Notes: generated from the letters alone by a model not told the origin. DNA of 64,000 nucleotides from Ochotona curzoniae (GCF_017591425.1 NW_024467120.1:8804001-8868000); one strand, 5' to 3'; counted from the stretch's first letter, positions 1 to 12,034 are shown. Numbers and translations are program-made.

Positions 1-300
1 GCTAACCCTCTGACTGCAAGCAGCAGCGTCCAAAGTGAGCTCTGGCGTGTGCTCTGGCTGCTTCACTTCCCAGGCAGCTCCCTGTTTATGGCCTGGGAAA
101 GCAGTACATGACCAGACAAAGCTTTGGAAGCCTGCGCCCGTGTAGGAGACCTGGAAGAAGCTTCTGGCTCCTCACTTCTGATCAATTCTATTCCAGCAGT
201 TGAGGCCATTTGGAGAGTGAACCATCAGGTGCAAGATCTTTCTGTCTTTCCTTCTCTCTGAATCTGCCCTTCCAATAAAAATAAACAAATTTTATTTTAA
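1..300 (+). mobile_element. CSINE (lagomorph tRNA-derived SINE), 5' part divergent or cut by window edge
   Basis: The body carries the CSINE landmarks in order: 'cttcacttcccaggcagctc', 'tggcctgggaaagcagt', 'gtgtaggagacctggaagaag', 'gagtgaaccatcag', 'gatctttctgtct', and the tail 'cttccaataaaaataaac' followed by A/T-rich sequence. The tRNA-like head is poorly preserved and may begin before the window. CSINEs are transcribed by RNA polymerase III and moved by L1 proteins; this copy is diverged and presumably dead. Confidence 0.9.
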
Positions 301-870
301 AAACCTGATTTTTTTTTTATGTATAGGATAGACGTTGTTCTTTCTTTGCTTGAACTGAAAGAGATATCCTTGTGTTTCTGGTGGGGTGTGTGTGTGTTTG
401 TGTTTGTGTGTGTGAAACAGAAAAACTCAACATTTCTTTTTTTAAAAAAAGTCAACATTAAATATCAAATCAGAATCTACTTGTTCTGAATAGCCACTCT
501 GATGCGAATCTTACTTGGCCGTGGTAAGAAATTCATTTGCTGCAAAATGACTGAACTTCATCACAAAAGAAACTATTATGTATGTTAGAATTTCCAGTTA
601 CAATGGGTGCAATAGAATGATGCTTAGTGGTTTGACACATGTAGCATCTTTTGAAAACTCTGAAATGCTAGTATGTTTTAGAAGCTTCATAGATACTGTT
701 CGTTCTAACTGCAATTTTTGAGCTACATAAAATTATCCTCTCTATTTGCATATTGGAAACCTGAAGCATAGGAAAAAGATTCTTCAGGGTTAACTAGTCA
801 ATCAATTTTGAATTTGGTTAAGGGAATCCTAATTCATGTGTGTTTCTTTTCTTTCTTTCTTTCTTTCTTT
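301..870. other. Unclassified intergenic DNA with two simple repeats
   Basis: No gene or dispersed repeat was recognised. It holds an imperfect GT-rich run at about 385-414 and a (CTTT)n run at 847-870 abutting the tail of the following minus-strand SINE. Confidence 0.6.
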
Positions 871-1180
871 AAGATTTATTTATTTATTGGAAAGTCAGAT
901 ATACAGAGAAGAGGAGAGACAGAGAGGAAGATCTTCCATTTGTGGATTCACTCTTCAAATGGTCACAGTGGCCGGAGCTGAGCTGTTCTGAAGCCAGGAG
1001 CTTCTTCCAGGTCTCCCCTGCGGGTGCAGGGTCCCAAGGCTTTGGGCTGTCCTCTGCTGCTTTCTTAGGCACAAGCAGAGAGTTGGATAGGAAGTGAAGC
1101 AAGTGGGACATGAACTGGGGCTCTTATGGGCTCCTGGCGCTTGCAAGGGGAGGATCAGCCAATTGAGCCCTTGTGCCAGT
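871..1180 (-). mobile_element. CSINE, near full length
   Basis: Read on the plus strand it opens with the complement of the tail (aagatttatttatttattgg) and continues through 'gaggaagatcttccat', 'ggccggagctgagc', 'ccaggtctcccctgcgggtg' and 'gggtcccaaggctttgggc', ending at the tRNA-like head near 'gagcccttgtgcc'. Order and strand are those of an intact CSINE. Moderate divergence suggests middle age. Confidence 0.92.
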
Positions 1181-2042
1181 TCTCTCTCTCCCATTCCCCA
1201 CCCATAACCTCGTGCTTCTAGCCGTAGTTGTCTGTTAATATTTATACCACAGTGGCCAACATTGTTTTAATGTTTATCAAATTCCTTTTAGATCCTTCTC
1301 TGCATGCTAGGATTCATGAATGGTTAAACAAAATGTGATATATATATATATAGTGCAAAATTGGAATAACACTTAATCATAAAAGGAATAAAGTGTAGAT
1401 ATATGCTACAGTGTCAATCAATTTGAAGACATTATGTAATGTGAAAAAATCCAATGATTTAAAAAAAAATGCTCCAAATTTTATGGTTCATTTCAAAGCA
1501 TTCTGAAAGTTTATATTAAAAAAAAAAAACACATGTTCCTAATTGTTAAGCCCATGAACAGAAAATACATTGGTGGTTGGTAGGTTTGATAGGCCATAGG
1601 CACTGATTGCTAATGAATACTGATCTTCTTGTGCCTGAATTTGTAACAGCATATCAAGATGACCAAACAAATAGTGCTGTTCTTCTGTGGCTTCTGACAA
1701 TGGGATTCCTGAGAAAGGCCAACTTTTCCAAAGTTTCTAAAGTCGAACAGAGTGGTCTAGTAGGCCTTTTTCTTTACATAATTGTGGTAAATGCTCTCAA
1801 GTAATTGACAAGTGTTTCTCTCCCAAAAATTACTTCCCTAATTTGTGAGGCTCTTAATGGAGGGGGTGCCATGCCTGTCGTCATCTGAAAGCATGCTGCA
1901 GTGGCAAATTCAGGATCTCACCTAGACCAGCTGGGTCAGAATCTGCATTTTGATAAGACCCTAAGATTTATTCACCGGTGCAGTGATGTGTAAGAAGATC
2001 TGATCTAAAGAAAACACGTCAGCATCCTGACTGACTTTCCTG
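1181..2042. other. Unclassified AT-rich intergenic DNA
   Basis: A short (TA)n run lies near 1339-1352 and A-runs near 1461 and 1519. A 65-codon frame at 1607-1804 starts from a weak ATG context and matches nothing I recognise. No supported gene. Confidence 0.6.
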
Positions 2043-2125
2043 CCTTTGTGAAATACTGGCTTTCTAAATTTGGGAAGTCACACGCAGTCTGCGGACCTCA
2101 GTTTTTATGTCCATATGAGAGAGAA
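2043..2125 (+). repeat. Possible MIR fragment
   Basis: The order 'tttgggaagtcac' ... 'cctcagtttttatgtccatatga' resembles the MIR core ('gggcaagtcac', 'cctcagtttcctcatctgta'). It is very diverged and short, so only tentative. Confidence 0.35.
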
Positions 2126-4439
2126 GCAGAATGGGTTTATTGAAGAGTGAAAATAGAGAGCACATGGGAAGACTTTGAACTGGGGTCAGTCTGCCTTGTC
2201 AGTGCATCTTATGAGCAGCAGAGACCGAGTGTGCTAGTGGCACTTCAGGTCTGAACCTGAGCGCATCGTGCGTCTGTTGTCTTGATCCTGTCCGTGGACT
2301 TCACTAGCACAGCGTGGTGTGAAGTTCGATGAATGTAGCGTCCGGAGGGTCACACACTTGAAGCTCTGATACCAAGGAATGTTCCAGAAACAGGAAGAAG
2401 GCAGTCATGATTCCTTCAGCAAGGCTTGCTTCCTTGAGATTCATCTTTGTGTTAATGCACATTGATCTTCATGCAGCTGGACCCAAACTGAAGTCCTGAC
2501 CAGTGGAAGAATTAAAAGAAAAAAAAAAAAATCTAAGCAGCAACAAAGTACTTAAAACCTAAAAGAGAGATTTAAAGCAATATTTTGTGGTAGGGCAACC
2601 AGATCTGAAAGAGCGCTAAGGACCTTCAATTCATGCAGCAGAAAACGGGGTTCTGCAGGTAGATCTTGCCCCTCACCACCTGCCCTGTCTGGATTGGCAG
2701 GTGAGTGTTTGGAGCAGGGAATTTTCCTATGGCCAGTGAAGGGTTCAGGGCAGTTTTCAGAATGTATTATAAAAACAGCACTTCCTCAGCCTCTCTCTCG
2801 CTGTGGCCACACTTCCTGATCAACATGGGTTTTGTTATAATAGTTTCTCTCTGTTGACAGAAATGTAGTTGGCGACCTCAAGCAGCCCCAGGCTGGTTTC
2901 TGAGCCAAAACAAACACACCCTTTGGCTCCTCCTAGCTTTAGATGATTGTAGATTTTGAATGTGTGCCCAGGCAGGCTCTGTGGCTATCATTGTTATTAT
3001 TTCAATTTATTGTTAAACATTTGTTATAATTCTAATAAAGATACATATTCCCCGATAGGGCAGGGGTTAGTTAAGTTCACGGAAAGAGGAACAAACGCAG
3101 AGCAAGGTGTAAGGCTGCCTGGGGCCCAGCTCCTTACCGACAAGGGAATTCGTGACCTGCTGGATCCCCTTCCAGCATCCTGTTGCCCGAGTTGTTTTCC
3201 CCATTATGTGAGCCACATGATGCAGTGAGTGTGAAATATGCCATCGTGATCCAGAACCTGCTGGTTGTTTTCCACACCTGGTTTTAATCTCATCACTGGA
3301 AAGTCAAAATTAGCAAAACACGATCTCGGTTCGTTTTTTTTTCTAATTTCTCTTGGTTCCTTGTTCTTTCTATTCCTATTTTGACACTTGTGTGCTGTTA
3401 CACCTAATGTGATGGTCAATAGATGGATTCCAGAGACGGCTTTGCTTGACTCTCATCTGCTTACTCGTGGTTGTTTTATCTCCCCCTTTCTGTGACCTTT
3501 TCACTGTCTCCCAGTCTCCTCCAGGCCAGGATCTTAGAGATATGCCCGTGCCAGAAACTCCCACCCCAGCTCTCCTATTCTGTCCTCCTTCCTGCTGTCC
3601 CTGCAGCACTGCATTCTCTGCCCTTGTGTGTTTCCTGCATGTAGATTTGTGACTTTCACTTGACGCTTGTCATCTGCCATGGGGTGTTAAGATGCTGGCT
3701 TCTTAGGCTGAAAGGTGTTGTCACTTTTTAATCTTTGTCATTTGCATCTTCATTTGAACTGGCAACATTATTTTGAACCAAGAAAGCTGTGAAGAAAGGC
3801 AGGGTAACAGAATGTGATAATATGGCTCTTCCATTTTCCAAATGTTAAAGTAACCAAGCTCAGAGTATCTTACAGAAAACTTTCATTAAAGTGAATGCAG
3901 GCTATAACCTGCAAGGAAGTCATTCCATAAGACCTTACTCTACAAGCTGGTGGCTTTCCCTTTTATCTGTGTTTGACTTACATGTCCTAATTTAGGTAAG
4001 ACAACCGTCATATCACCCTTCCCCACATGGCCTATGACGTTTGTCAGCATTGTCAGGATTTATGTAACTTAGGTTTTTCCTTCTGTCAGAATACAAAGTT
4101 AAACACGTTTTAAACAATCTAATTGGTTTTGATTTGTAGTTCAAAAACCAAGTAACACTTTATTCCAACCAACAGAATCAGTATCTTGAGCTGAGCAGAG
4201 GAGGTTGGATTTATAGGAAGAAAAGATGAGGCAGAAGCGCAAGGAAGGAACGTAAAGGGGTTGGTCTCTTTCAGGTTACTTCTCCCATAGGGTTAACATA
4301 GAGCAACTTTCCTATCCTGCCAGCTTAGTTAGATTAGGCTCCTTCTGATTGGTTGCTGTGAATCTCTTCTAAACTGGTCCATTTCAGTTTGGTGATGTTA
4401 CACCTGTCATGTGTGACTCTATTCTGATGGGCTCCATGT
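2126..4439. other. Single-copy intergenic DNA, locally less AT-rich
   Basis: No recognised repeat family or coding exon. The 2.1-3.6 kb part is richer in G+C and has a few CpGs. A TATA-like 'tattataaaaac' lies near 2766, and splice-like strings occur at 2698-2706 and 2843-2860 (see findings). Open frames at 2956-3228 and 3446-3652 are short and unrecognised. Confidence 0.5.
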
Positions 4440-4850
4440 AGGAACCGTGCCTTTGTTTTTTGTTGTTACAAGTTAACACTTGAGCCTAGGTACTTAAGAA
4501 GTTTAGTGTTTGGCTCATGATGCAGGTGGCCAAAGATCCAGACAGTGTGGTCCTCCTGGCACTCTGGTGAGGACACCCTGGCTGCAGCATGGCAGGATGG
4601 GAAATGACAAAGCAATTCTGGCCATGTATGTCCCATTTTTTTGAGATTGAGCTCACTCCTGTGAGGCTCAACACAGTTTGCTAGACAGCCTCTAATCAAT
4701 TCGTGATATTAGAGACTCTGTGACTGAATTACCTTCCGTAAGGCCTCATCTCTCAAAGGCTCCACCTTCTCAACACCACTGCCCTGGTCCACGCTTCTAG
4801 TACATGTTCTTTGGGCGGAAGGAGAATCACATTGAAACTATAATATCCTC
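4440..4850 (-). mobile_element. MLT1-like (ERVL-MaLR) solo LTR remnant
   Basis: The plus strand shows the reverse order of an MLT1-type LTR: 'gtttagtgtttggctcatgatgcaggtggccaaagatc', then 'gaattaccttccgtaaggcctcatctctcaaaggctccacc', then 'caacaccactg' and 'gcttctagtacatg...tttggg'. These parallel the MaLR antisense segments 'aattacctcccaaaggccccacc' and 'caacatatgaatttgggg'. Old and diverged, with no internal region visible. Confidence 0.5.
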
Positions 4851-6660
4851 AGTCTAAACAATAACCACCAATAACTGTGACCAATATATCCAGATTTGGA
4901 AGGGAGGAACAGAGCAGTCAGAAACAGATCTTTCTTTATCAGGTAAGGTTCTTCGCTAGAAGGGGCCACCTTTAACCATCAGACTACTCCCTACACATAT
5001 CCAATCGGTAAGGTTACAGAAGTGCATCCATAAGAGAAATTGGCCAGAGGACTTAGGATTGTCTGTTCCTTGCTTTAGTGTGAGTTGTCCCGTCACCTTG
5101 TGATAAGCCATCATATTTGTTCTTTTAAATGCCCATAAGTATTCATGTTACTTTCTTGTCTGCTAGAAACAAGCAAACATAAAAAAGCATACTGTTGATG
5201 GTGACTAAGAACCTTAAACTGAAGGAGGAAAAAATTAGTGATGAAAATAATAAGCGTCATTGAGAGTTCTTTAGGGGAGACTGAAAAAATGTTGGCAATT
5301 AGAGCACAGTGTATGTAATAACTGCTAAAACAGGACTATGCCTGTGAGAGGCTATGTTTGAAATTTTGCGGATGCTATTTTAGGCTTAAGTAAGAGGTCG
5401 GGGCAGTGCTAGCCAGCAGAAGTTTCTGCAGGGATGGAAATGTTCCTTATATGCCTGCCACATGATAGACACTGGTCATATCTTCCAGCTGAACACCTGA
5501 AATTTGTGGGCTATTACTGGGAAATTAAATTTTGTTTTTATTTCATTTTAATGAATTTACAGTTAAGATAGCCGTGGATACTGTTGTTTTGTGTATTAGA
5601 CTCAGACACATTTTTGGTAGCCCATATTTATGTCTAGTTTACTGGGAAGTATGAAGACTATGAGAATGTTTGACACACTTAACTCCTTTACTCCCCAGCA
5701 TGGTCAAAGTCATCAGTATGATCTGAACATGTACTGAATGTATGCCCTGCTGGAAGGGGTTATTTTCATCTCACTCACTACTGTAAATAAGCCAAAAGAG
5801 ACTTTGTTGCTGTGGTGGATGCCTCTGCCCCCTATCATGAGTTACTTTTTGTTTCTTCCTTCTGGCTATCAAAACGCAAAAGAGCTTGATCTGTTCATTG
5901 CTCCCCACTATGGCTGACATAGGGCATTTAATAAGATTTGAGGTTCCCACCCCCCTGCCCCGGGAATGGTTTTGCAAAAGGTTTGTTTAGTTTTAACGGG
6001 GATATTGAGGAAGAAGCTGTTGATGTTTTGATTCATGCATATGGATGTGAAGTCAGGAACTGCTACAGCCATTTTGTGAGCACGGGAGAAGTTCAACTGC
6101 AAAGGAAGGGTTGTGAAGGCTACAGACACCCTTGAAACAAAGCTGCTTTATCAGTGACCCCTGAAATGTGCCCAATAGATACACATTTTTGTGGTAGAAA
6201 ATAAATTTATCTTTTCTAAGACTAATCTTCTAATCTTCTAATCTTGGAAGACTAATATATGGGTGCCCTCCAAAGCTCTCGTCACAAGAGCAGGCAAGCA
6301 GAGCTCTCATCTGGAAGCTGGAGGCGGAAGAGACCAGGTCAAGTGCATATGGTGGTTTCAGCACTCATTCTCTGTAGGACACTGGAATCTTCACTTTTCT
6401 GCTGCTAGCCACAGGCAACTCTCAGCTCCTTCCTTTACGTCCATTTTCAGGGGCCACTCATATTTCAGCTTGCTTCTTCAACACAGTCAGGATGGACAGT
6501 TTCCTCAGGTGCTAGGTACTGGTAATGCTGTACAGTGTAGTCAGATACAGTGTATAATGTTTTCTGTGTTCAACGAGTTATCAGTGACTCGAAATGCTGC
6601 CCTATTGGAAAGATATATTTAACAGTTTCATTGGGAGTCCATCTTTTATTCAGAAGTAGA
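4851..6660. other. Unclassified intergenic DNA
   Basis: No supported gene. A small tandem of the 9-mer 'taatcttct' (about three units) lies near 6223-6246. The 119-codon frame at 6263-6622 has no recognisable domain. Confidence 0.55.
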
Positions 6661-6728
6661 GATACATAGTGCAGTGTATCTTTATTTCACGGTGTACTTG
6701 CCTCCATTATACATTTTCCCTACATAAA

Positions 6729-6753
6729 TGTGTGTGTGTGTGTGTGTGTGTGT
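6729..6753. repeat. (TG)n microsatellite
   Basis: An uninterrupted run of about twelve TG units lies just beyond the ORF2 stop side of the minus-strand L1, in the position of its 3' untranslated region. Confidence 0.95.
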
Positions 6754-6784
6754 TTATCTATTGATCTTGCATTTTGCAGGAAAG

Positions 6785-7363
6785 GTGTCTTATATCAGAG
6801 AGAACATATAATGCTTGTCTTTTGGGGATTGGCTTATTTCACTGAGCATGATGGTCTCTAAGTTGGGACTGTTTTGTTGCACGTGGTAGAATTTCATTCT
6901 TTCTAATAACTGGGTAGGTAGGATTCTGCTGATTAGATGTACCACAGTTTCTTTATCCATTCCTCTTTTGATGGGCGTTTGGATTCTTTCCATGTCTTTG
7001 CTATTGTGGATTGTGCTGCCGTAAATATAGGGTTACAGGTCCCTTTGTCATATGCAGATTGCATTTCCTTTGAATGTATTCCTGGAAGTGGGATAGCTGG
7101 GTCATATAGTAGATCAATTTTCAGTTGTTTAGTGCTCTCCATACTGACTTCCATAGTGGCTGTGCTAGCTTACTGTCCTACCAACAGTGGAGTAGTGTAT
7201 CTTTCTCCCCATATCCACGCCAACAGGTGATATTAGTAGATTTCAGAATGTAGGCCAACCTTACTGTAGTTAGGTAGAATCTTAATGTGGTTTTCTGTTT
7301 TTTGTTTGTTTGTTTTATTTTGTTTTGGTCTTTATTACCTTGATAGCTTGGAGGCCTGAGCAC
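6785..7363 (-). pseudogene. L1 ORF2p C-terminal domain, frameshifted
   Basis: ORF2p is the L1 endonuclease/reverse transcriptase. Its Cys-rich C-terminal end is seen here in three pieces. The most upstream frame (7363-7178) has 'CWRGYGEKDTLLHCW', matching the conserved 'CWRGCGE..TLLHCWW' segment. The next (7154-6933) has 'LLYDPAIPLPGI' and 'STIAKTWKESKRPS...EEWIKKLWYI'. The last (6993-6790) has 'ETIMLSEISQSPKDKHYMFSLI', matching the extreme C-terminus. The three pieces occupy three different reading frames, so the gene is dead through at least two frameshifts. Confidence 0.9.
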
Positions 7364-8033
7364 TTTTCATTGTCTGTTAGCCATTTGAATTTATTCTTTT
7401 GAAAAATATTTGTTCATTTCTTTTGCTCATTTTTTCACTTTGCTACCCTTGAATTTCTGATGATCTTTGTAAATCCTGGATCTCAATCACCCTATCTGTT
7501 GTGTAGTGGCAAATGTTTGTCCCGTTCTGTTGGTTGCCTCTTTACTTTGTTGATTGATTCTTTTGCTACACAGGAACTTCTTAATTTGATGTAGTCTCAT
7601 TTGTTTATTTTGATTTTGAATGCCTGTGCTTTTGGTGGCTTTTCTAAAAAGTCTTTACCAGTGGCTGTGTCTTGTAGAGTGGTTCCTATGTTTTGCTATA
7701 ATAGTTGGATGGTTTCTGGGTGCAGATTGAGGTCCTTGATTCATTTAAAGCTGGATTTTTATATACAGTGAGAGATGGGAGTTTTGCTACTTACTTCTGC
7801 AGGCTGTTTTCTAGTAGTCCCAAAAGCATATGTTGAAGTGACCAACCTTTTTCCCTGAGTTTTTTTTTCAGTTCTCTTGTCAAAGATGTGAGATATTAAA
7901 ATATTATAAATTTCCTTAATTTTTTTTTCTTTTTCTTTCACTGTTGTGTGGTGACATTAATCTGTTTAGTGGGAAGAATTAGGATGTTTACTTTGTTGCA
8001 TACTACTATTAAGGTTTAATAATCTGTTAAATT

Positions 8034-8360
8034 GGGATCTGGCACTGTGGCATAGTAGCTTAAGCCACTTTCTGTAGGGCCAACATGCAATATGGGCCTT
8101 GGCTCAAATTCTGGTGGCTCCACTTCCAATCCAGCTCCCTGCTAATGTATCTTGGAAAGCCGTGGAGGATGGTACAAGTCCTTTGCTCCCTGTTCCAAGA
8201 TGGGACATCTGGGAGAAACTTCCTGCGTAAGACTGGACCAGCTTCTGCCATTGTGGCCTTTTGGGGAGTGAACCAGAGGCTGAAAGACCTATCTCTGTCC
8301 TACTGTTTTTGTAAATCTGCCTTTAAGATAAAAATGAGTAATCTTTTAAAAATCAATTTT
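8034..8360 (+). mobile_element. CSINE, old subfamily
   Basis: Head 'ggatctggcactgtggcat', then 'ctccacttccaatccagctc', 'cttggaaagccgtggaggatgg', 'ttttggggagtgaaccagag' and tail 'ctgcctttaagataaaaatg'. Divergence is high and the tail is of the older 'ctgcctttcaaataaa' type rather than 'ctttccaataaaaat'. Confidence 0.88.
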
Positions 8361-8830
8361 GTCCTGAAAATGTTGAGAAGTAAAGGCTTTTTGAACCATC
8401 TCAGGAGTATATAATAGGTCCTAAGTCAAACTGAGACCTCCTGTTTAAAATGTGGTAACATAAACTGTGTCTTTTCTTTGGCCACAATCTCTGAACTTAG
8501 AGTCAAAGCAATTGTATTGCAAACATGAACTCCTGGACTCTCTCTAGAGCATTTTGATTTTGGTTTTTAAATGAAGGGCAAGTAGTTCACTGAAGGGCAT
8601 TTTTTGATGCCAGTTTATTGTCATGAATGGTATACCAGTAAACACTCTAAAGGAGGACTGCAGGCTCAGTGGTTAATGAAAATTCTGAAAGTGATGCTGT
8701 TAGGCTATGATTCTAGAAATGAAATTCACAAATTTTCATGGGTTCAAGATAAGTTCAAATCCTAAAGTCTGCATGACAAGTTTCATTCTTTTTCTGTGAC
8801 CCGCACTGAATTGTTTTATAGTGGAGGGCC
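8361..8830. other. Unclassified intergenic DNA
   Basis: Nothing recognised. It lies between an old CSINE and the left member of an inverted sequence pair. Confidence 0.5.
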
Positions 8831-8865
8831 AACAGGGTATGCGTTCTTTCTCACCACACTATCAG
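8831..8865 (+). repeat. Left arm of a distant inverted repeat
   Basis: The reverse complement of this 35-base stretch (core 'ttctttctcaccacacta') matches 10344-10378 at about 31 of 35 positions by eye. The arms face each other about 1.5 kb apart, the geometry of transposon termini or of two inverted copies of one repeat. The family was not identified. Confidence 0.6.
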
Positions 8866-10023
8866 ACTGTTGTCCTTTGGGAACAGGGGTCTTTATACAC
8901 TGGTGAACTGTCATGTGTGATCTGAAAGTAATGTCTTGTGGTAGACTTTGACAGAGCTAAGAGCCAGTCTTTTGTCGTCCTATTTATTAAGTTAAGCTCC
9001 TAAGGGAGAGATGTGTATTAAAAATATTCCAACAACACTCAGAGATGTCTTGCTTCTAGAGTGCCATTTTGCTTTCTACTGTAAGTCAAAATTGCATTAA
9101 GTAAAATCATTTTGTAGTCCCTCGCTTACAATAAAAATAGCAGTTATTAAAATCTCACAGTGTGCCAAAAGAAGTTTTGTTCTAACTGTTCTAAAAGCTT
9201 TTTCTGTGTTAGATCATCTGACCCCCCAAATGCTATCAATATATAAACAACAATCTCTCTGCCCGTGTGTAACTCTGTATTTTTAAACGTTATTAATAAA
9301 ATGCATGCTGTGAACTTAAGTTGCCCTGAAATTGTAAAAAATATTAGTATTCACGAAAGGGCATTTGGAGGATGGAGGCAAATCTATACTGACCGTGAGC
9401 TGTGTAATAGAGTATCTCACTGTTCATTTATTCTGACCTCTGCCAAAGTAAGAGATCAAGGGACTCAGAATCTCACAGGTTATTACCAAGATCTGCTCAA
9501 ATCTTGTAAAGATGATCTGATGCTACTTAATATTTTCTTTAATGGCTTGCACATAAATATTGCCCACTAACTTTGTAAGACTAAATTATATTGTGTTTAT
9601 ATGCCTGTGAATGATCAGTGATTATCTAAAATAATTATGCTAGTTCTATTCAGTATCTATGAATGTTTCATACAAGTTAACAAGTTAACATGAATTAAAG
9701 AAATAAAAACATTTGACTAATATTTACTTGAACGCAGCAATTAAAAATTGTGCAGTCCAGCTAGCCCATATGTATCCATAATTAATATATTTTCACATTC
9801 TCAATTTTAAGCAGTTTCACAGAAGATGAACAGTTGTGCTAACACAAGTGACTTGTGCCCCTTTTATATAGTGGATTTCTTTGTCACAGGAGAGGCACTT
9901 GTTCATGATATTTATATCACACACAACTCTACCATCTTCTACTTGGATTATATTACCGCACTTGTTGGAACAGAATTTTATTCCTGGCTTTCAGAGGACT
10001 AAAACAGGATCATCCAGTCCTAG
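8866..10023. other. Unclassified DNA with a possible MIR fragment
   Basis: Around 9143-9240 the string 'cacagtgtgccaaaagaag...taactgttctaaaagctttt' resembles the antisense end of MIR ('ctgtgccaggcactgttctaagcgcttta'). The frame at 9265-9570 (101 codons) has no recognisable domain. The rest is single-copy and AT-rich. Confidence 0.4.
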
Positions 10024-10318
10024 AAATGCTCCTTGGCTTACGAGGGAGTGATGCCCCAGTCAATGGAGATATCAGATGTCAGAAATGCATAGTATACACC
10101 TAACCTCCCAGCCTTTCAAATTCAGCTGCTTAGTGTACTGTAGCATGTTGCTTGCTTCCTTAATGATTGCAGGGTGGGCTAGGAACTATGTTCATGGATG
10201 CTGACTGTTTTCATAGCACTTATCAGGAAAAAAACCCAAAATTTCAGATTTCAGGAAGGTTTTCGCTAGTGTAAAGCCGAAAAGTCCTAAGTTGATGCAT
10301 TGTATGTTAGGGGCTCTA
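10024..10318 (+). mobile_element. Tigger-like (Tc1/mariner) non-autonomous DNA transposon remnant
   Basis: The left end 'ccttggcttacgaggg', then 'aatgcatagtatacacctaacctccc', then 'gtgtaaagccgaaaagtcctaagttgatgc' parallel a Tigger-derived consensus that begins with 'cttacga', has 'atttaatacacctaacctacc', and ends with 'cgtaaagtcgaaaaatcgtaagtcg'. The subfamily was not assigned. Such elements were active early in placental evolution, so it is a fossil. Confidence 0.6.
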
Positions 10319-10343
10319 GAACAATTTTTAAATTGAGTGGTAT

Positions 10344-10378
10344 CTGTTAGTGTGGTGAGAAAGAATGGGTACCCTGTT
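10344..10378 (-). repeat. Right arm of a distant inverted repeat
   Basis: Core 'tagtgtggtgagaaagaa' followed by 'taccctgtt'; inverted counterpart of 8831-8865. It starts about 25 bases after the Tigger-like element, which therefore lies between the two arms. Confidence 0.6.
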
Positions 10379-12034
10379 ATTTTTTAATAGAAGGCCACAA
10401 ACGAATTAATATTATCAGGATCTATAAAAAAGTCCTGTTTAGACTCTGCTTCGTATTCTATGCCCAATGAGTTATTTCGCAAAAAATCATTTAATTATCA
10501 AGAATTTTTTTGACAATTTATTTTAAGTGATTCTTTAAACAATAATTTTGAGTTGATACCATGAATGCCCTTTTAACATAACAGAATGTTAAATTTAACC
10601 TCTTTTAAAGTGTCTTGGCAGATTTTAAAAGTCACATAAAAACTACAATCGCATGGTAGAAATGAATTCAGAGAAATAATATTCATCTTACTTTGCACAA
10701 GTTAACAAGTTAATTTAAAAACATAGATCCCACAGAACCTCAGAATATTGCATCTCAGTAACTTCATAAATTACATTCTGTTCCTCACTGGAAGAATGAC
10801 TGGGTAACAGAGAACAGTGAATTCATCTGCAAAGTTTTTATTTATCCCATATGCATGGAAGTTAGAAACAGACCCAGTTCTTTGTGTGGTACCTCACAGC
10901 AAATCAGCAATTGATGTTTAACTGGACCAGCTAGATCCATAAATAGCTTGGGTAGAGTTTATGGTGACATTTCTAATTATAGGTTCCCCACTATTACAAT
11001 GGAATTTCTCTTTGATATTTTTTAAGTTAACTAACACAAAGCAAAGCTCATTTCATGTCCATTGTCTATCATGTCTGAAAGAATGTACATAGCCCTTGGA
11101 GGTGAGTGATCTAACTAAAGGAAGTTGGTTTATTGCTTTAGGCAACCATAAAAATGTGTTACATTTAGAAAATGTAAAGGCCTGAGTGTTGTGTTTGATA
11201 TGTGCTGCCTTTCAGAGTCTTATGCTTGGCTTGCTTATATCTCAAATGCCTGGATCAAATTAACATCTCCTAAGAGAAAAAAGTAAGGCAGACACCCTGG
11301 ATTGAAAACTCCTTAAGCTAAGCATGGGCGTTACCACTACGGAGCAAATGCTGAACAGATTGAAAAAAAAAAAAATCCACAGCTCTTTTTAGATTTGTAA
11401 GGGAAATGAAATTTGAGGAGGGCAAACCACTTCTCAAATTGGAGAGAAAGAGAGGATGATGAAGGTAATCATAATTTATCATAACAGAAACCAGTAACCA
11501 GCCTCCTGCTGCCATAGGAAAATCCAGATGATAATTGGAGAACAGCGGCTCAAGCTGGACAACTCTGGACATCAACATCTCCCATGGGACTCATAGATCT
11601 CTAACCTACACTTTGCTGAGCTTGGCTTTTGGGAACAGGGCCTGGCTACTGCAGTAATGCCAACTGGTACTTCCAGCAGGGAGAACGAGAGGCAATCATT
11701 TTGAAATATAACACTGGTCTAAGCAAGGCCTGCCCTCAGAAGAAATTACTTGCCCATTGCCTACCTGCGGTGGTAGGGTCCAGCTGCTCTGAATGAAGAG
11801 AACTAGTCAACTCCAGGCCACTCTAGCTGTCTTGTCCCACCTTGGGGTGGAGGGAAAGAAGGGATTGAAGAATGTTTCTGTGGGGCATAGAGAAGAGGCA
11901 CAGGCTCACCAAAAGTCTAATTATAGATTTATAGCTTCCTCCACCCCCAATCTTACCATCATGTTACTAACAGTCTATTTACAGGAGCTCTTTCCATTAG
12001 CACATCATGTCCAGCTCCCAATGATAAAGATAGA
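10379..12034. other. Unclassified DNA; may include the 5' region of the adjoining L1
   Basis: No gene recognised. Because a plus-strand L1 is readable from about 12.3 kb, the stretch from about 11.6 kb (including 'caccaaaagtctaattatag' and 'cccaatcttaccatcatgtt') could be its old 5' untranslated region, but I could not match it convincingly. Confidence 0.4.

Larger units (their letters stand above)
6700..7960 (-). mobile_element. LINE-1, 3' portion (5'-truncated), minus strand
   Basis: The minus strand encodes fragments of the C-terminal part of L1 ORF2, and the order agrees with an L1 reading right to left. The plus strand has typical antisense L1 text, e.g. 'gctgggtcatatagtagatc' and 'ccaacagtggagtagtgtat', plus the stretch 'aaagtctttaccagtggctg'. 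The 5' boundary near 7.9-8.0 kb fades out. L1 copies are usually 5'-truncated by incomplete reverse transcription, which fits. Confidence 0.88.

Noticed and set aside
6937..7230. 97-codon plus frame over the L1
   Set aside because: It is antisense to L1 ORF2; the minus-strand reading carries the conserved motifs.
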